Positions 9,394-18,474 of a DNA stretch of 64,000 nucleotides are shown one piece after another. Source of the stretch: Icerya purchasi (Eukaryota; Arthropoda; Insecta; Hemiptera; Monophlebidae); assembly GCA_039619475.1 (NCBI GenBank), contig CM077116.1:456071576-456135575 (forward strand). The letters run 5' to 3'. Both the position numbers and the translations under genes were made by a program. The notes under the pieces were generated by a model. That model was given only the letters and a program-made list of their open reading frames with translations. It had not been told where the DNA came from and searched no databases. Positions within the stretch are counted from its first letter, which is position 1, and each line of letters begins with the position of its first letter.

Positions 9394-11064
9394 GCTAGAC
9401 TCCATTCGCAATGCTAAAATTGATACTTTGCAACGCTTCACGATCGCACTGTTTTTATATATAATACTATATTACAATATTTTAGACCTAATTATTTAAG
9501 TGAAATGGTGGTCTAGTGGTAATGTGTACGGGTTTAATGCTTAAGCGTGTACTAAAGGTCAAAACCAACAGTGTAGTTATCTTTTTATTTTAAAATATTT
9601 AAACAAATGTTATGTATTTTATATTAGAAAAATTTTCTTAATGTTATAATAAATTATGTAGAGAGTATTAATAATTGTTTTATTTTTAAACAATGTGAAA
9701 TATTTTTTATACATTTACTACTAACTTTAACTCAAAATTATTTAAAATAAATACGTGCAAAATAAAAATTGTAAAAATAAAACTAGTTTATTATAATTAT
9801 GTGAAAAAAAGCGAAGGTTTAAAAAAATATGTGAATTGGAGGGAAAAGCAAAACTATAATTTCAACCGAAGTAAACATAAATTTAATAATTATTTTCGGG
9901 AGAAAATGATTTAAAAAAAATTATTTATGTGAACAATTTCCACAGAGATTAGCCGTCGGAACTCACATAACATTTTATTAAAATCGCCAATGCTTTGCGA
10001 GTTTTTATTTACTTATTTATAAAAAGACGCGTCTTCCTTATCATAATTGTACATTTAATTAAAATTTGCACAATTCTGTTTTTATATTTGCATATCTGAA
10101 TATGTATTTAATGATAATGTTTAAATAGACACAACTTTTAACTGAATGTAATTGTAAACATTATGTAAAGATCGTTTACCATTAAATTTTTTTAAAGCAC
10201 CTTAATTACTTCCGAAATCCTGTGTCTCAGTTTGTATTACATTTTTCGATGTACTATACAAAATAAGTTCATAAATAATAGACAACATTTTTTCTACGTT
10301 CGAGAGTATACATAATTATGGTTTCTGAGATTGTTGTTAGTTGAATAATTTGTTGTATTGCCGTAAGATTTTTTCTGAACTTTATTTCCCTTTAATTCTT
10401 TATTTCATTTATTACCATTATTTCTGCTCATCATTATTATTACAAAATGCTTCTTAAAAAAATTCGTAACCATACGGGTATATTTAAATAATAACTGTAA
10501 TGTTTTAACTATGCATTTATAAATCGACAACTTTGTTTTTAATATTCAAACCCCTATGATGTTCGAACCATGATTTAAAAACCATTACATACTGCATATA
10601 GAAGATGATTTCTCAAATGTTCATTGTCAGTCGCTTTTATAACTCTATTTTGTAAATATAATCTTTCGCTCGATGGCATAATATCGTGTAATATCCGAAC
10701 TTCTTCAAATTAAAGTTTAACTATAAAACTTTATTTTTATATCGATTACAATAGAAAGGGAGTAATGTAGTAGAATATATCATACAGTATTGATAGTTGT
10801 GCTTTCGGATGCAATTAATATAACTATGTAATACAAGTGTGCTACATCATACACTTTATAATATATTAGAACATTGAAATTCAAACTTATACAATTACAG
10901 TAAAACCGGCTAAATGTTAATTGTTAACAGTTTTAGGACATCAAATGTACAGCTAACATCTGCTGGCGCAATCTACTGGCGTAGATATGGATAGAAGTAA
11001 AAAAATTGGTACGATCGTGTCGCGTTGCAAAGTATCAATTTTAGCATTGCGAATGGAGTCTAGC
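9394..11064. mobile_element. Non-autonomous DNA transposon with 43-bp TIRs and 9-bp TSD (Mutator-like length)
   Basis: GCTAGACTCCATTCGCAATG... at 9394 is repeated in reverse complement up to 11064. The first 43 bases match, and similarity continues with mismatches to about 57 bp. The 9-bp direct repeat GTAATTATA flanks both ends (9385-9393 and 11065-11073). The 1671-bp interior is AT-rich and has no ORF worth naming. A 9-bp duplication is most usual for Mutator-like elements, but without a transposase the superfamily is an inference. It sits in the 5' part of the composite hAT. Confidence 0.85.
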
Positions 11065-11073
11065 GTAATTATA

Positions 11074-11096
11074 ACATTATTTCGAATCAGGTAAGT
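11074..11096 (+). promoter_or_regulatory. Possible 5' splice site of the hAT transposase gene
   Basis: TCAG|GTAAGTTTT has a full donor consensus with GT at 11091. A pyrimidine-rich acceptor ending TTTTTGTTTTAG at 22732 lies 24 bp before the transposase ATG. If real, the hAT gene has an untranslated first exon near 9.2-11.09 kb, and the later elements accumulated in its intron. Confidence 0.35.
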
Positions 11097-11439
11097 TTTA
11101 TTTCGCTATTGATGTGATTTATTTTATAATAGTCAATAAATAACAAAATTTGATTTCTTTAATATAACAATAACGCGTAAGTTTTCGTACGTTACGTATG
11201 TGGCTGCACTGGTTCGCGTCGACTTGCACTCTCACGTTTTTCGTACCGCGAAGAAACTACGCAGTTAAATTGTTCTTCTGTTCTCTCGCTTGAAGACTGA
11301 TTGCGTATTCGAGACTACGATGTAAACAACTGCGCCGCGAAAAGAACACGTTTATCGACATCGAGCACAGTTAAATATCGTTACTATGACCTGTTATTTT
11401 ACCGTAATATGTAGATGATAACTGCTATCATCTACAAAG

Positions 11440-11457
11440 TGGTGACCCCGACGTGAT
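11440..11457 (+). promoter_or_regulatory. tRNA primer-binding site of the Gypsy element
   Basis: TGGTGACCCCGACGTGAT is complementary to a tRNA 3' end finishing GGGGTCACCA. It lies 3 bp after the CA that ends the LTR. A 27-bp inverted repeat, TGTAGATGATA-actgc-TATCATCTACA (11410-11436), forms the very end of the LTR. Confidence 0.8.
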
Positions 11458-11747
11458 CCGGTAAAGTTTCAATTTTTCTTTCGTTTTCGAATTTCAATGC
11501 ACCCACAACACGTGTTGTAGTGCTGGAAAAAACTCAATACCACTGGTGTTACATATTAAATAACACGCGATTTTCTACAACCGGTAGAAAATATGCTCTT
11601 TTTCGTTGTTACTTAATCGCTCGATCACGTTTCCGCCGAAAAAGGAAACAAACATTTTTTTCTCCGTCCCAAAATCCGATATAGTTCCGTGTTTGTGTTT
11701 TTTTTGTTTTTTTTTTCTCTTTCCAATTGACAAAATCCGTTTCGAAA

Positions 11748-12638
11748 ATGGCAAATCGCGAAGAAAACTCCCGGGGTGGCATTAGCAGCTCGTCCAATGG
11801 CGCAGCAGATATGCAAACGGCAACAAGTCCAGCTAATGCTATGCATGAACTCCACGGAAAGGCCAAACTGCCGAAATTCATCGTACAAGATCCGAAATTA
11901 TGGTTTGCGTTGGTTGAAAATCATTTCACTGCATATAGAGTGAACGATTTCACACAGAGGTTATGCTTGATAACGGCCGAACTAGATCCGAGCACTTTAA
12001 TGTACGCGTCTGACATTTTAACAAACACTGCTATTACGACCGAAGAGCAATACACAAAATTAAAAGATCGTGTATTTTCTATTTTTGCTGAGTCCGAGGA
12101 CAAAAAGTTAGATCGTGCGCTGGATGGTTTAACACTTGGAGATCGGAGACCCTCTTGGCTGTTACGGGAAATAAAACGGTTAGCCGGAAATAGAAGCACC
12201 GAAGACGTGTTGCGGAGGCTGTGGATCAAGCGATTACCGATTCACATTCAAACGTTGATCACCGTGAGTGCCGGAAACCTCGACACCCTAGCAGAAGTCG
12301 CCGACAGAATTTTCGAAGTCAGCGGAAATTCTCAGATTTCGGAGTTAGCTAACAGAACTGATTTTTCGGGACCCGGAAATACGAATGGGAACCAACTGGA
12401 CGATCTAAGGCGAGCGGTCGAAAACCTTACTATAAAAATTGACGCTATCGAAAAACGCGCGCATTCGGTAACACGTCCGCGTTCTATTTCGCGTAACCGT
12501 ACCAATGTGAATACCGGAAACGGATTCTGTTGGTATCATGATCGTTGGGGATCTAGTGCTCGCAACTGTCGTCCCGGTTGTACTTACCCGCAGAGCACCG
12601 TCGCACCGTCGGGAAACGTGAATCCCAGAAATGTGTGA
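11748..12638 (+). CDS. Gypsy Gag polyprotein
   Basis: The first ATG (11748) gives about 296 codons without interruption. The structure fits a Gypsy capsid: a polar N-terminus, then a capsid-like helical region with LPKFIVQDPKLWFALVENHF and YASDILTNT, and near the C-terminus FCWYHDRWGSSARNC, a divergent zinc knuckle (C-x2-H-x7-C) found in one branch of arthropod Gypsy elements in place of CCHC. The capsid would assemble particles around the element RNA. The last 60 nt overlap the pol frame, so Pol is presumably made by a -1 shift near 12578-12638. The ORF is intact although the rest of the element is lost. Confidence 0.82.
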   Translation: MANREENSRGGISSSSNGAADMQTATSPANAMHELHGKAKLPKFIVQDPKLWFALVENHFTAYRVNDFTQRLCLITAELDPSTLMYASDILTNTAITTEEQYTKLKDRVFSIFAESEDKKLDRALDGLTLGDRRPSWLLREIKRLAGNRSTEDVLRRLWIKRLPIHIQTLITVSAGNLDTLAEVADRIFEVSGNSQISELANRTDFSGPGNTNGNQLDDLRRAVENLTIKIDAIEKRAHSVTRPRSISRNRTNVNTGNGFCWYHDRWGSSARNCRPGCTYPQSTVAPSGNVNPRNV

Positions 12639-13353
12639 ATGCGGTCGATACATTTCTGAGTTCGTACCGTTTATTCGTACGCGACCGCTTACAGAAATTA
12701 ACATTTTTAATCGATTCGGGTAGCGATTTGAGCGTGCTTCCCGCTAAACTTTTCCGCGGTCGTCGTTCGCCGACCATAACCGTCGCGTATTCCACTAACA
12801 ATTCCGCTATACATACGTATGGGGAAATGTTTCTCGACGTCGATTTCGATCTTGGTAAACCATTTCGTTGGTCTTTTACCATAGCGGACTGTGAAAACGC
12901 GATTATTGGTGCCGATTTTCTCGCAAATTTTGACTTATTAATCGACTTATCCCGGAAACGACTCGTGCACGGCCCGACCTTACTCAGTACGCCCGGGTTC
13001 GTTAAGAAAACGGACCTCGTTTCTATAACATTGTTAACATCCGACACACCACACGAGGTACAAAAGTTGTTACGTCGGCACCCGACTTTGTTGTCCGGGA
13101 GCAATTTCACTCAGAAACCGCAACACTCGGTCGAACACGCTATTGAAACAACCGGACAACCGGTTCACGCGAGGGTGAGACGACTTCCACCCGACAAATA
13201 CCGCGTCGCGAAAGCGGAATTCGAAGAATTAGTGCGCCTCGGAGTGTCGTTGGTGCGGACCGAGCTACGTCGATGCGTGAGAATTTCATTTTTTATAAGA
13301 ACCCGAGAATTCGGATGCAGGGTACCCGCCAACCTTAGTAAATTTAAGAACAT
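12578..13353 (+). pseudogene. Gypsy Pol fragment: aspartic protease and start of RT
   Basis: After a linker, LTFLIDSGSDLSVLP (about residues 41-55) is the retropepsin active site, with AIIGADFLANFDLLID as the second conserved part. The RT lead-in follows: HAIETTGQPVHARVRRLPPDKY and AEFEELVRLGV. Where the fingers should continue (SSSPWASPL-type), the sequence instead reads LVRTELRRCVRISFF and then random residues, with a relic FGCRVPANLSKF. RT, RNase H and integrase are gone, so the copy has no replication enzymes. Confidence 0.8.
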
Positions 13354-13829
13354 TCTAGATCAGTCGCGTCATACATATATGTATATTTTTTATATACTTT
13401 ATTAGCCAAAATGATCGCCTTCATTTTCTAACCGTCGTAAAATTCAAAATCTCAGCGATCACCCTGTTTCTCAGTGTGATCGTGGCGGCACTGCTCCGTG
13501 GAGCTGCCGTGCGTCTACCCGTTTATCGCACGAGTATACATTATGAATCCTGTTATATATATTTTTGACCTGTTCTCTCTGTTGTATTTTTTCTTCTGAT
13601 TTAAAGAATTTACGTTTGGTATGTTAACTTCTGAAAACTGTTGGAAAATAGACGCGGTTTTTCTTCACATTTTTTTTATTAAAATCCTTATTGGACACGG
13701 GGTGGGTCTCGTAACTTCTCCGTCTCTCGGAGAGGTTTTTTATACAAAAGGCCTAAAAGCTCTGCTCAGTTAAGCTTACCGGTTGCGACACACCATAGAG
13801 TGCCCCGATAAATTTTTTCTTTATTTTTT
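13354..13829. other. Non-coding stretch between the Gypsy relic and piggyBac
   Basis: No coding signal is seen. Two GC-rich inverted repeats stand out: GCGATCAC...GTGATCG (about 13455-13483) and GGCACTGC...GCTGCC (about 13487-13510). It could be the distal 5' UTR of the I-type LINE at 16215, separated from it by the piggyBac insertion; this is an inference from position. Confidence 0.35.
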
Positions 13830-13849
13830 TTAACCTTCCGATGGTAACA

Positions 13850-13867
13850 GGGGTGATGAGTCACCCC
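13850..13867. repeat. Left subterminal palindrome of piggyBac
   Basis: GGGGTGATGAGTCACCCC is nearly identical to GGGGTGACTAGTCACCCC at 15890-15907. GTAACAGGGG/CCCCTGTTAC motifs also occur at the left end (13845) and internally near 14036. These are likely transposase binding sites. Confidence 0.75.
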
Positions 13868-14079
13868 AGTAGAAAATTTTTGTTGTGACTGTGTGAGTAC
13901 AAGTGGTCAAACTGGTTTCAGGCGCCTGCTAATCTTAGTTGAGATTAGTAGCATTCAGTTGACATTGTGTATAATCCCGTGTATGCTTGCGTTCGTCTGT
14001 ATCTCTGCTTTGTTTTGTGTTTGGGGTTACGTGTAACCCCTGTTACTATTATTGTTTGTAAAATTTTTTTTATAGTTAC

Positions 14080-15762
14080 TTGTTTATAACGGCTTCTATT
14101 AACGTAAATGACCCCAATTTCGCCAATTTTGTGAGGGAATGTCTTGATGATGAAGAGACTGTACTCTCTGGCGATGACTCAAGCGACGAGGAAGATAACC
14201 TGCAGGAAGAAAGTGATCTCAATGATGAAATTGAAGGAGATTCTTCAACCGAGGAGGAAGAAACTTCATCTACTTCAGACACGATAAAAGGTAAAAATGG
14301 TCATGTATGGTCAATTAATCCACCTAAACGAAGCAGAACACAACTCCGTAATATTGTAAAAATTCCACGAACAACTGCTTCTTCAAGTATTTTGTTGGAA
14401 CATGATGCACTAAATTTACTAATTGATCAAACAATAGTTGAAACGATCGTTAGGTTCACAAACCTAGAAATAAATATTCGGCGTGTGAAATATGTTGGCC
14501 AAAGGTTTGTAAATGAAACAGATGAAATCGAAATATGGGCTCTTTTTGGATTACTTTATTTGGCTGGAGTGAGAAAAGATGGCCATTTGAGTACTGAAGA
14601 AATGTGGTCTGGATTATCTGAATATAAACTTGTTATGCCTGAAATGCGATTCAAATTTCTGATCATTTGTTTGAGGTTTGATGACAAACAGTCTCGGGAT
14701 AAGTCTGATAAATTTGCACCAATAAAAAATTTGTGGTTACATTTCATCAAGAACTGTCGTGAACAATATAGTCTTCATATGTATTTGACTATTGATGAAC
14801 AGCTACTTGGATTTCGAGGAAAATGTCCTTTTCGAGTATATATAAGCTCAAAGCCGGATAAGTATGGTATCAAAATTGTAACTATGTGCGATGCAAATAC
14901 ATTTTACATGGTCGATGCGATTCCATATACAGGGAAAGAAGAACGGAATACAACAGATAGTCTGCGAGACTCTCGGAAAGCGTGCGTGGAAGCTATAGGA
15001 ATATCACATGTGATAATTGGTTTATTTCAGTTCCCTTAGCACAAGAATTGTTGACGAAGTATAATTTGACGCTTGTGGGTACACTTCGTAAAAATAAGCC
15101 TGATATCCCTCCATGTTTCCAACCTAATAGAAAAAAGACGGTCTTATCATCCCAGTTTGCTTTTGATGGAAAAACTGCTATTGTGTCATTCACTCCCACA
15201 AAAAAACAAAGCAGTAATGTTAGTTTCCACAATGCATGATCAAAAAGACATAAATGAGATCACAAAGAAACCAAAAATTATAGATTTCTATAACAGTACT
15301 AAAGGAGGAGTAGATACATTTGACAAAATGGTACATGCATACAGTATTTCACGATGTTCACGACGCTGGCCTCTTCGCATGTTTTTTGGAATGCTCGATC
15401 AAGCTGGTATAAATGCACTAATTTTATATAAGATAGCCAATCAGAACATAAAAATTAAAAGGAAAACTTTTTTGAAAAATCTGGCACAACAACTCTTTAA
15501 TCCGCACATGAAACATCGAGTGGAAAAAAATTTGCCTCATCAACTTTCTGAAGGCATTTCAAACTTTCTCGGGAAAAAGAGGACAATTGAGGAGGAAGAA
15601 GAGAGAGAAGAAATGCATGAATTTCCATGTAAGCTGGTAAAACAGAGTAGATGTCATCTTTGTCCGCGATCTGCAGACAAAAAAGTCAAAACTGCTTGTG
15701 CAAAATGTGGGGAACCGGCGTGCACAGTTCATCGAAAGGAAGTGTGCACCAATTGTTTTTAA
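14080..15762 (+). pseudogene. piggyBac transposase (PGBD-like) with two frameshifts
   Basis: The reading starts in an acidic N-terminus (DDEETVLSGDDSSDEED); no in-frame ATG precedes it, though a TTTTTATAG possible splice acceptor does at about 14075. The three catalytic aspartates are all visible in their family context: LTIDEQLLGFRGKCPF (14790-14837), TCDNWFISVP and KGGVDTFDKMVHAYS. The C-terminal Cys/His domain is complete: CHLCPRSADKKVKTAC...CGEPAC...CTNC. Frame changes are needed near 15000 and near 15210, so the protein is not made as one chain. In piggyBac biology this enzyme cuts and pastes at TTAA without leaving a footprint. Confidence 0.9.
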
Positions 15763-16214
15763 TTTTTTCTCTAAATAATAATATACGAATTTTCATTATT
15801 TGTATTCAAAAATAGTTTAATAACATAAAAATGTTTAAATTAAATAAACTGTACGAAAATGTTATTGTATTTTCATTCAACAATCAGCTGGGGTGACTAG
15901 TCACCCCATGTTACCTTTATAAGATGTCGGAATTGTGTTACCAATGGAAGGTTAATCATCATCAATACCAGTTTCGGAAATATCAGACTTTTGTTTTTGG
16001 AAGAAATAGAATCATTTAGTTTTGTTACATCGATAAAGTTTATTTGTGTTGCGTTCAATTGTTGCGGTACTAACGGTGAGATCGTTTCTTTTATTGTTTC
16101 GTATTTACCTTGCGTACTCGTAATTCTAATCGCCTCTCTTATCGCTATTATCATTTCTAATAATCGTCGTTACTGTTTCGTTTAAGCGTTATTTCGATTT
16201 AATAATTTAGCTGT

Positions 16215-17720
16215 ATGCCCGACTCGTCTGACGGGGGAGGCAAGCCTCCTCCGCTTAATTCCCGTTCGGTCGTTAAAAGCGCGGCTAATGTCACAAAACC
16301 AACGAATAAAAATAAATCTCTTCCGATCACAACTTCTCCTCCTTCAGCTAGTGCTCCATCTTCTATTTCTAATAATAACATTTCAGTAGAAATTAATGAT
16401 AATATAACTAAGATGGATCTTACATCCGCACAAACTAACTTGTCTAATTTAAATAGCACCGACAATGTAAGCGAATCTAATATTATTTCCACCTTTCCTG
16501 ATAATTATAAAGGCCAGATTGTTGTACTAGTCGAAAGCCTAGATGATAAAAACATCGCTAATTTTCATCCCATGTCGTTAGCCAGATTGTTTTACAAGAA
16601 AGTTAATGGACTTTCTTCGATTACGCGATCAGGGAAAAATTTAATCAAATTAAATTTTACATCTATTAGCGAAGCTAATCAGTTTTTACTTAGCAATAAA
16701 ATACATAAAGAGCTGAAGATTCGAGCATTTATCCCTCAATCTCTACTTTTCTGTTTCGGTATAATCCGAGACATTCCTTCTAATTTATACATTGACGAAC
16801 TCCTGCTAAATTGTTCATCCGAAATACCGATTTCCAGTATTCGAAGAATGAAAAAGCGTAAAGACGACTCCTTCATTCCTATTCCAGTTGTCGAAATTAA
16901 ATTCCTGGGCACTGTTCTTCCTTCTTTTATTTATTTTTACGATTCTTATCGTGTAAAGGTTGAACCAGTGATCCGGAAACCCAAGTTATGCCGTAATTGC
17001 CTCCGTTTTGGTCACTTCAGTTCTTCCTGCCGTAGTAAAACTGTTTGCTCTCTATGCGCTGGTAGTCATGCCTCTTCCGAGTGCACTATTACCCAGCAAA
17101 ATGGTACAGCCTGCTTCCATTGTGTTCTTTGCGGCGGAAATCACTCTGCGTTAGATCCTAATTGTGAAGTCTATAAAGACCAAGTCAAAATACATAAAAT
17201 TATGAGTCTGCAAAACATTTCCTTTTCCGAAGCAAAAGAAATCAGCCAAGGTAAACTAGTCTCTCCTGCATTTACTTTTGCCGACGTGTCTAACCCTGCC
17301 AACTTCCCTCCCCTTCCGAATTCATCATCCACCACCACAAAGAGGAAACGACAAAACTACTCAAGCAGTTCTTCTTCCTCTTACATTACTATTCCAGTCC
17401 AAAAACATTACTCTAACTCGAAAACTCAAAATCCCCTCAATAAATATTATTCTAGTCTATCCAAGAGTGCTACCACAAAAGGCTATCGTTCTGATGCTCC
17501 TAAGCTTCCCCCATTTCCTTCAACAACTCCTTCTACCTCTAAAATCACCAATACTGAATCATCTGCAAACGGTATCAACGTTTCTCTAAATAACTCTTCT
17601 GCTCTTTCTACTCCTAATGTCCTAACTTCTGCACTTCTATCTGCTCTCAGAAATTTCAACATTCCTAATTTAGAAGATAAAGTTTTAGCCATATGTCAGG
17701 TTTTACAATCTTCGACATAG
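16215..17720 (+). CDS. I-type LINE ORF1 (Gag-like RNA-binding protein), 501 aa, intact
   Basis: The first ATG (16215) opens a frame without stops to 17720. Residues 1-95 are low complexity. Residues 95-250 form a folded region with no motif I can name for certain, perhaps an RRM-like fold. From about residue 258 come three Cys/His knuckles: CRNCLRFGHFSSSC, CSLCAGSHASSEC and CVLCGGNHSALDPNC. A Ser/Thr-rich tail follows FTFADVSNPANFPPLP. ORF1 proteins of this type coat LINE RNA and are needed for retrotransposition. It ends about 750 bp before ORF2, an unusually long spacer. The intact frame contrasts with the frameshifted ORF2. Confidence 0.85.
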   Translation: MPDSSDGGGKPPPLNSRSVVKSAANVTKPTNKNKSLPITTSPPSASAPSSISNNNISVEINDNITKMDLTSAQTNLSNLNSTDNVSESNIISTFPDNYKGQIVVLVESLDDKNIANFHPMSLARLFYKKVNGLSSITRSGKNLIKLNFTSISEANQFLLSNKIHKELKIRAFIPQSLLFCFGIIRDIPSNLYIDELLLNCSSEIPISSIRRMKKRKDDSFIPIPVVEIKFLGTVLPSFIYFYDSYRVKVEPVIRKPKLCRNCLRFGHFSSSCRSKTVCSLCAGSHASSECTITQQNGTACFHCVLCGGNHSALDPNCEVYKDQVKIHKIMSLQNISFSEAKEISQGKLVSPAFTFADVSNPANFPPLPNSSSTTTKRKRQNYSSSSSSSYITIPVQKHYSNSKTQNPLNKYYSSLSKSATTKGYRSDAPKLPPFPSTTPSTSKITNTESSANGINVSLNNSSALSTPNVLTSALLSALRNFNIPNLEDKVLAICQVLQSST

Positions 17721-17908
17721 CTAACCAGACACGATCTCCGACTTTAAGTTTCCTATTTGTTTATTATTTTTCCTTCTTTCCTTCTCTAATTATTCCTTTT
17801 AAGATACACAACTTTTTATCCTATTTTCATACTACTATCCACACTATAATTTTCCACAGACATAACATAATCGTCATAAATTGTCTTTCCTTTTCTTTTG
17901 TTTTTATG

Positions 17909-18268
17909 GCGTTTCGTCTACGTTGCTTGCTGCCTTTGACTAGGTTAGTTGATAGCATGCGACGGCCCACATGCAATGATTTATTTGAGCGGTGGGAGCC
18001 TTTTTCGTTCATTTTCATTTTCCACTTAGCGTTCTTTCGGTGTTGCTTGCCTCCTTTAACTAGGTTGGTTGATAGCATACGAGGACCCAGCCGCAATGAT
18101 TGTTCTGAGCGATGGGAGCTTTTACTTTCCTTTTATCATTTCAATCCCTATTCTTATTCCTTCTTTATCAAAGCGTTTTGTCGGCGTTGCTTGCTGCCTT
18201 TAACTAGGTTAGTTGATAGCATGCGACGACCCTCTTGCAAGGATTTATTTGAGCAGAGGGAGCTTCTA
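17909..18268 (+). repeat. Three ~95-bp repeats with hairpins in the inter-ORF spacer of element A
   Basis: Units start near 17909, 18029 and 18173 and share GTTGCTTGC-TGCC, TTGATAGCAT and AATGAT...GAGC blocks. Each holds a stem around a loop of about 20 nt: GGCCCAC/GTGGGAGCC (17964-18000), CCCA/TGGG (18086-18116) and CCCTC/GAGGG (18230-18260). The paired bases change together between units 1 and 3, which suggests selection on RNA structure. They lie just upstream of ORF2. Confidence 0.7.
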
Positions 18269-18474
18269 ATTCACTTCTTCTTCATTCTTCAGTCTTCTTT
18301 TTTTAAATCCTATTGGTTTATCACCATATCTCTCAACACTGTTTGTTTCTGTATCTACTTTCTCAGTTTGTAGTATCCTTTGACCTTACTCGACAATTCG
18401 TTGCATTTTATATTCCATCCCTCTCTATCCCTTTTATTTCCTTCCCTCGTATTCCTTCTATTCTAAAACGTACA

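Larger units (their letters stand above)
11410..13353 (+). mobile_element. Gypsy-type LTR retrotransposon, 5' half only
   Basis: The order is LTR end (TCTACA at 11436), tRNA primer site, gag, protease and the first residues of RT. Sequence then degenerates after about 13250 and no integrase or second LTR follows. The 5' boundary of the LTR was not found; it may lie near 11200. Gag is frame 0 and pol frame -1 relative to it, the usual arrangement for Gypsy frameshifting. Confidence 0.78.
13834..15951 (+). mobile_element. piggyBac transposon with TTAA target duplication
   Basis: TTAA at 13830-13833 and 15952-15955 flanks a 2118-bp element whose ends are CCTTCCGATGGTAACA and, reverse-complemented, CCTTCCATTGGTAACA. 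TTAA duplication is diagnostic for piggyBac. Subterminal 18-bp palindromes lie at both ends, 16 bp inside the left end and about 45 bp inside the right end. The interior is a transposase reading with two frameshifts. No other element is nested in it. Confidence 0.92.

Noticed and set aside
9507..9566. tRNA-like sequence (A box TGGTCTAGTGG) inside the 9-bp-TSD transposon
   Set aside because: The B box AGGTCAAAACC is degenerate and a cloverleaf cannot be completed; no SINE body follows. Not called as tRNA or SINE.
14076..14282. Minus-strand Ser-rich ORF opposite the piggyBac N-terminus
   Set aside because: A mirror of the acidic (Asp/Glu) codons on the plus strand.
17693..18373. 226-codon ORF with three repeated peptides (LPLTRLVDS) over the spacer of element A
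   Set aside because: It overlaps ORF1's end, the repeats are explained as RNA hairpins, and the reverse strand is equally open across them. Spacing divisible by three may be chance. No domain.
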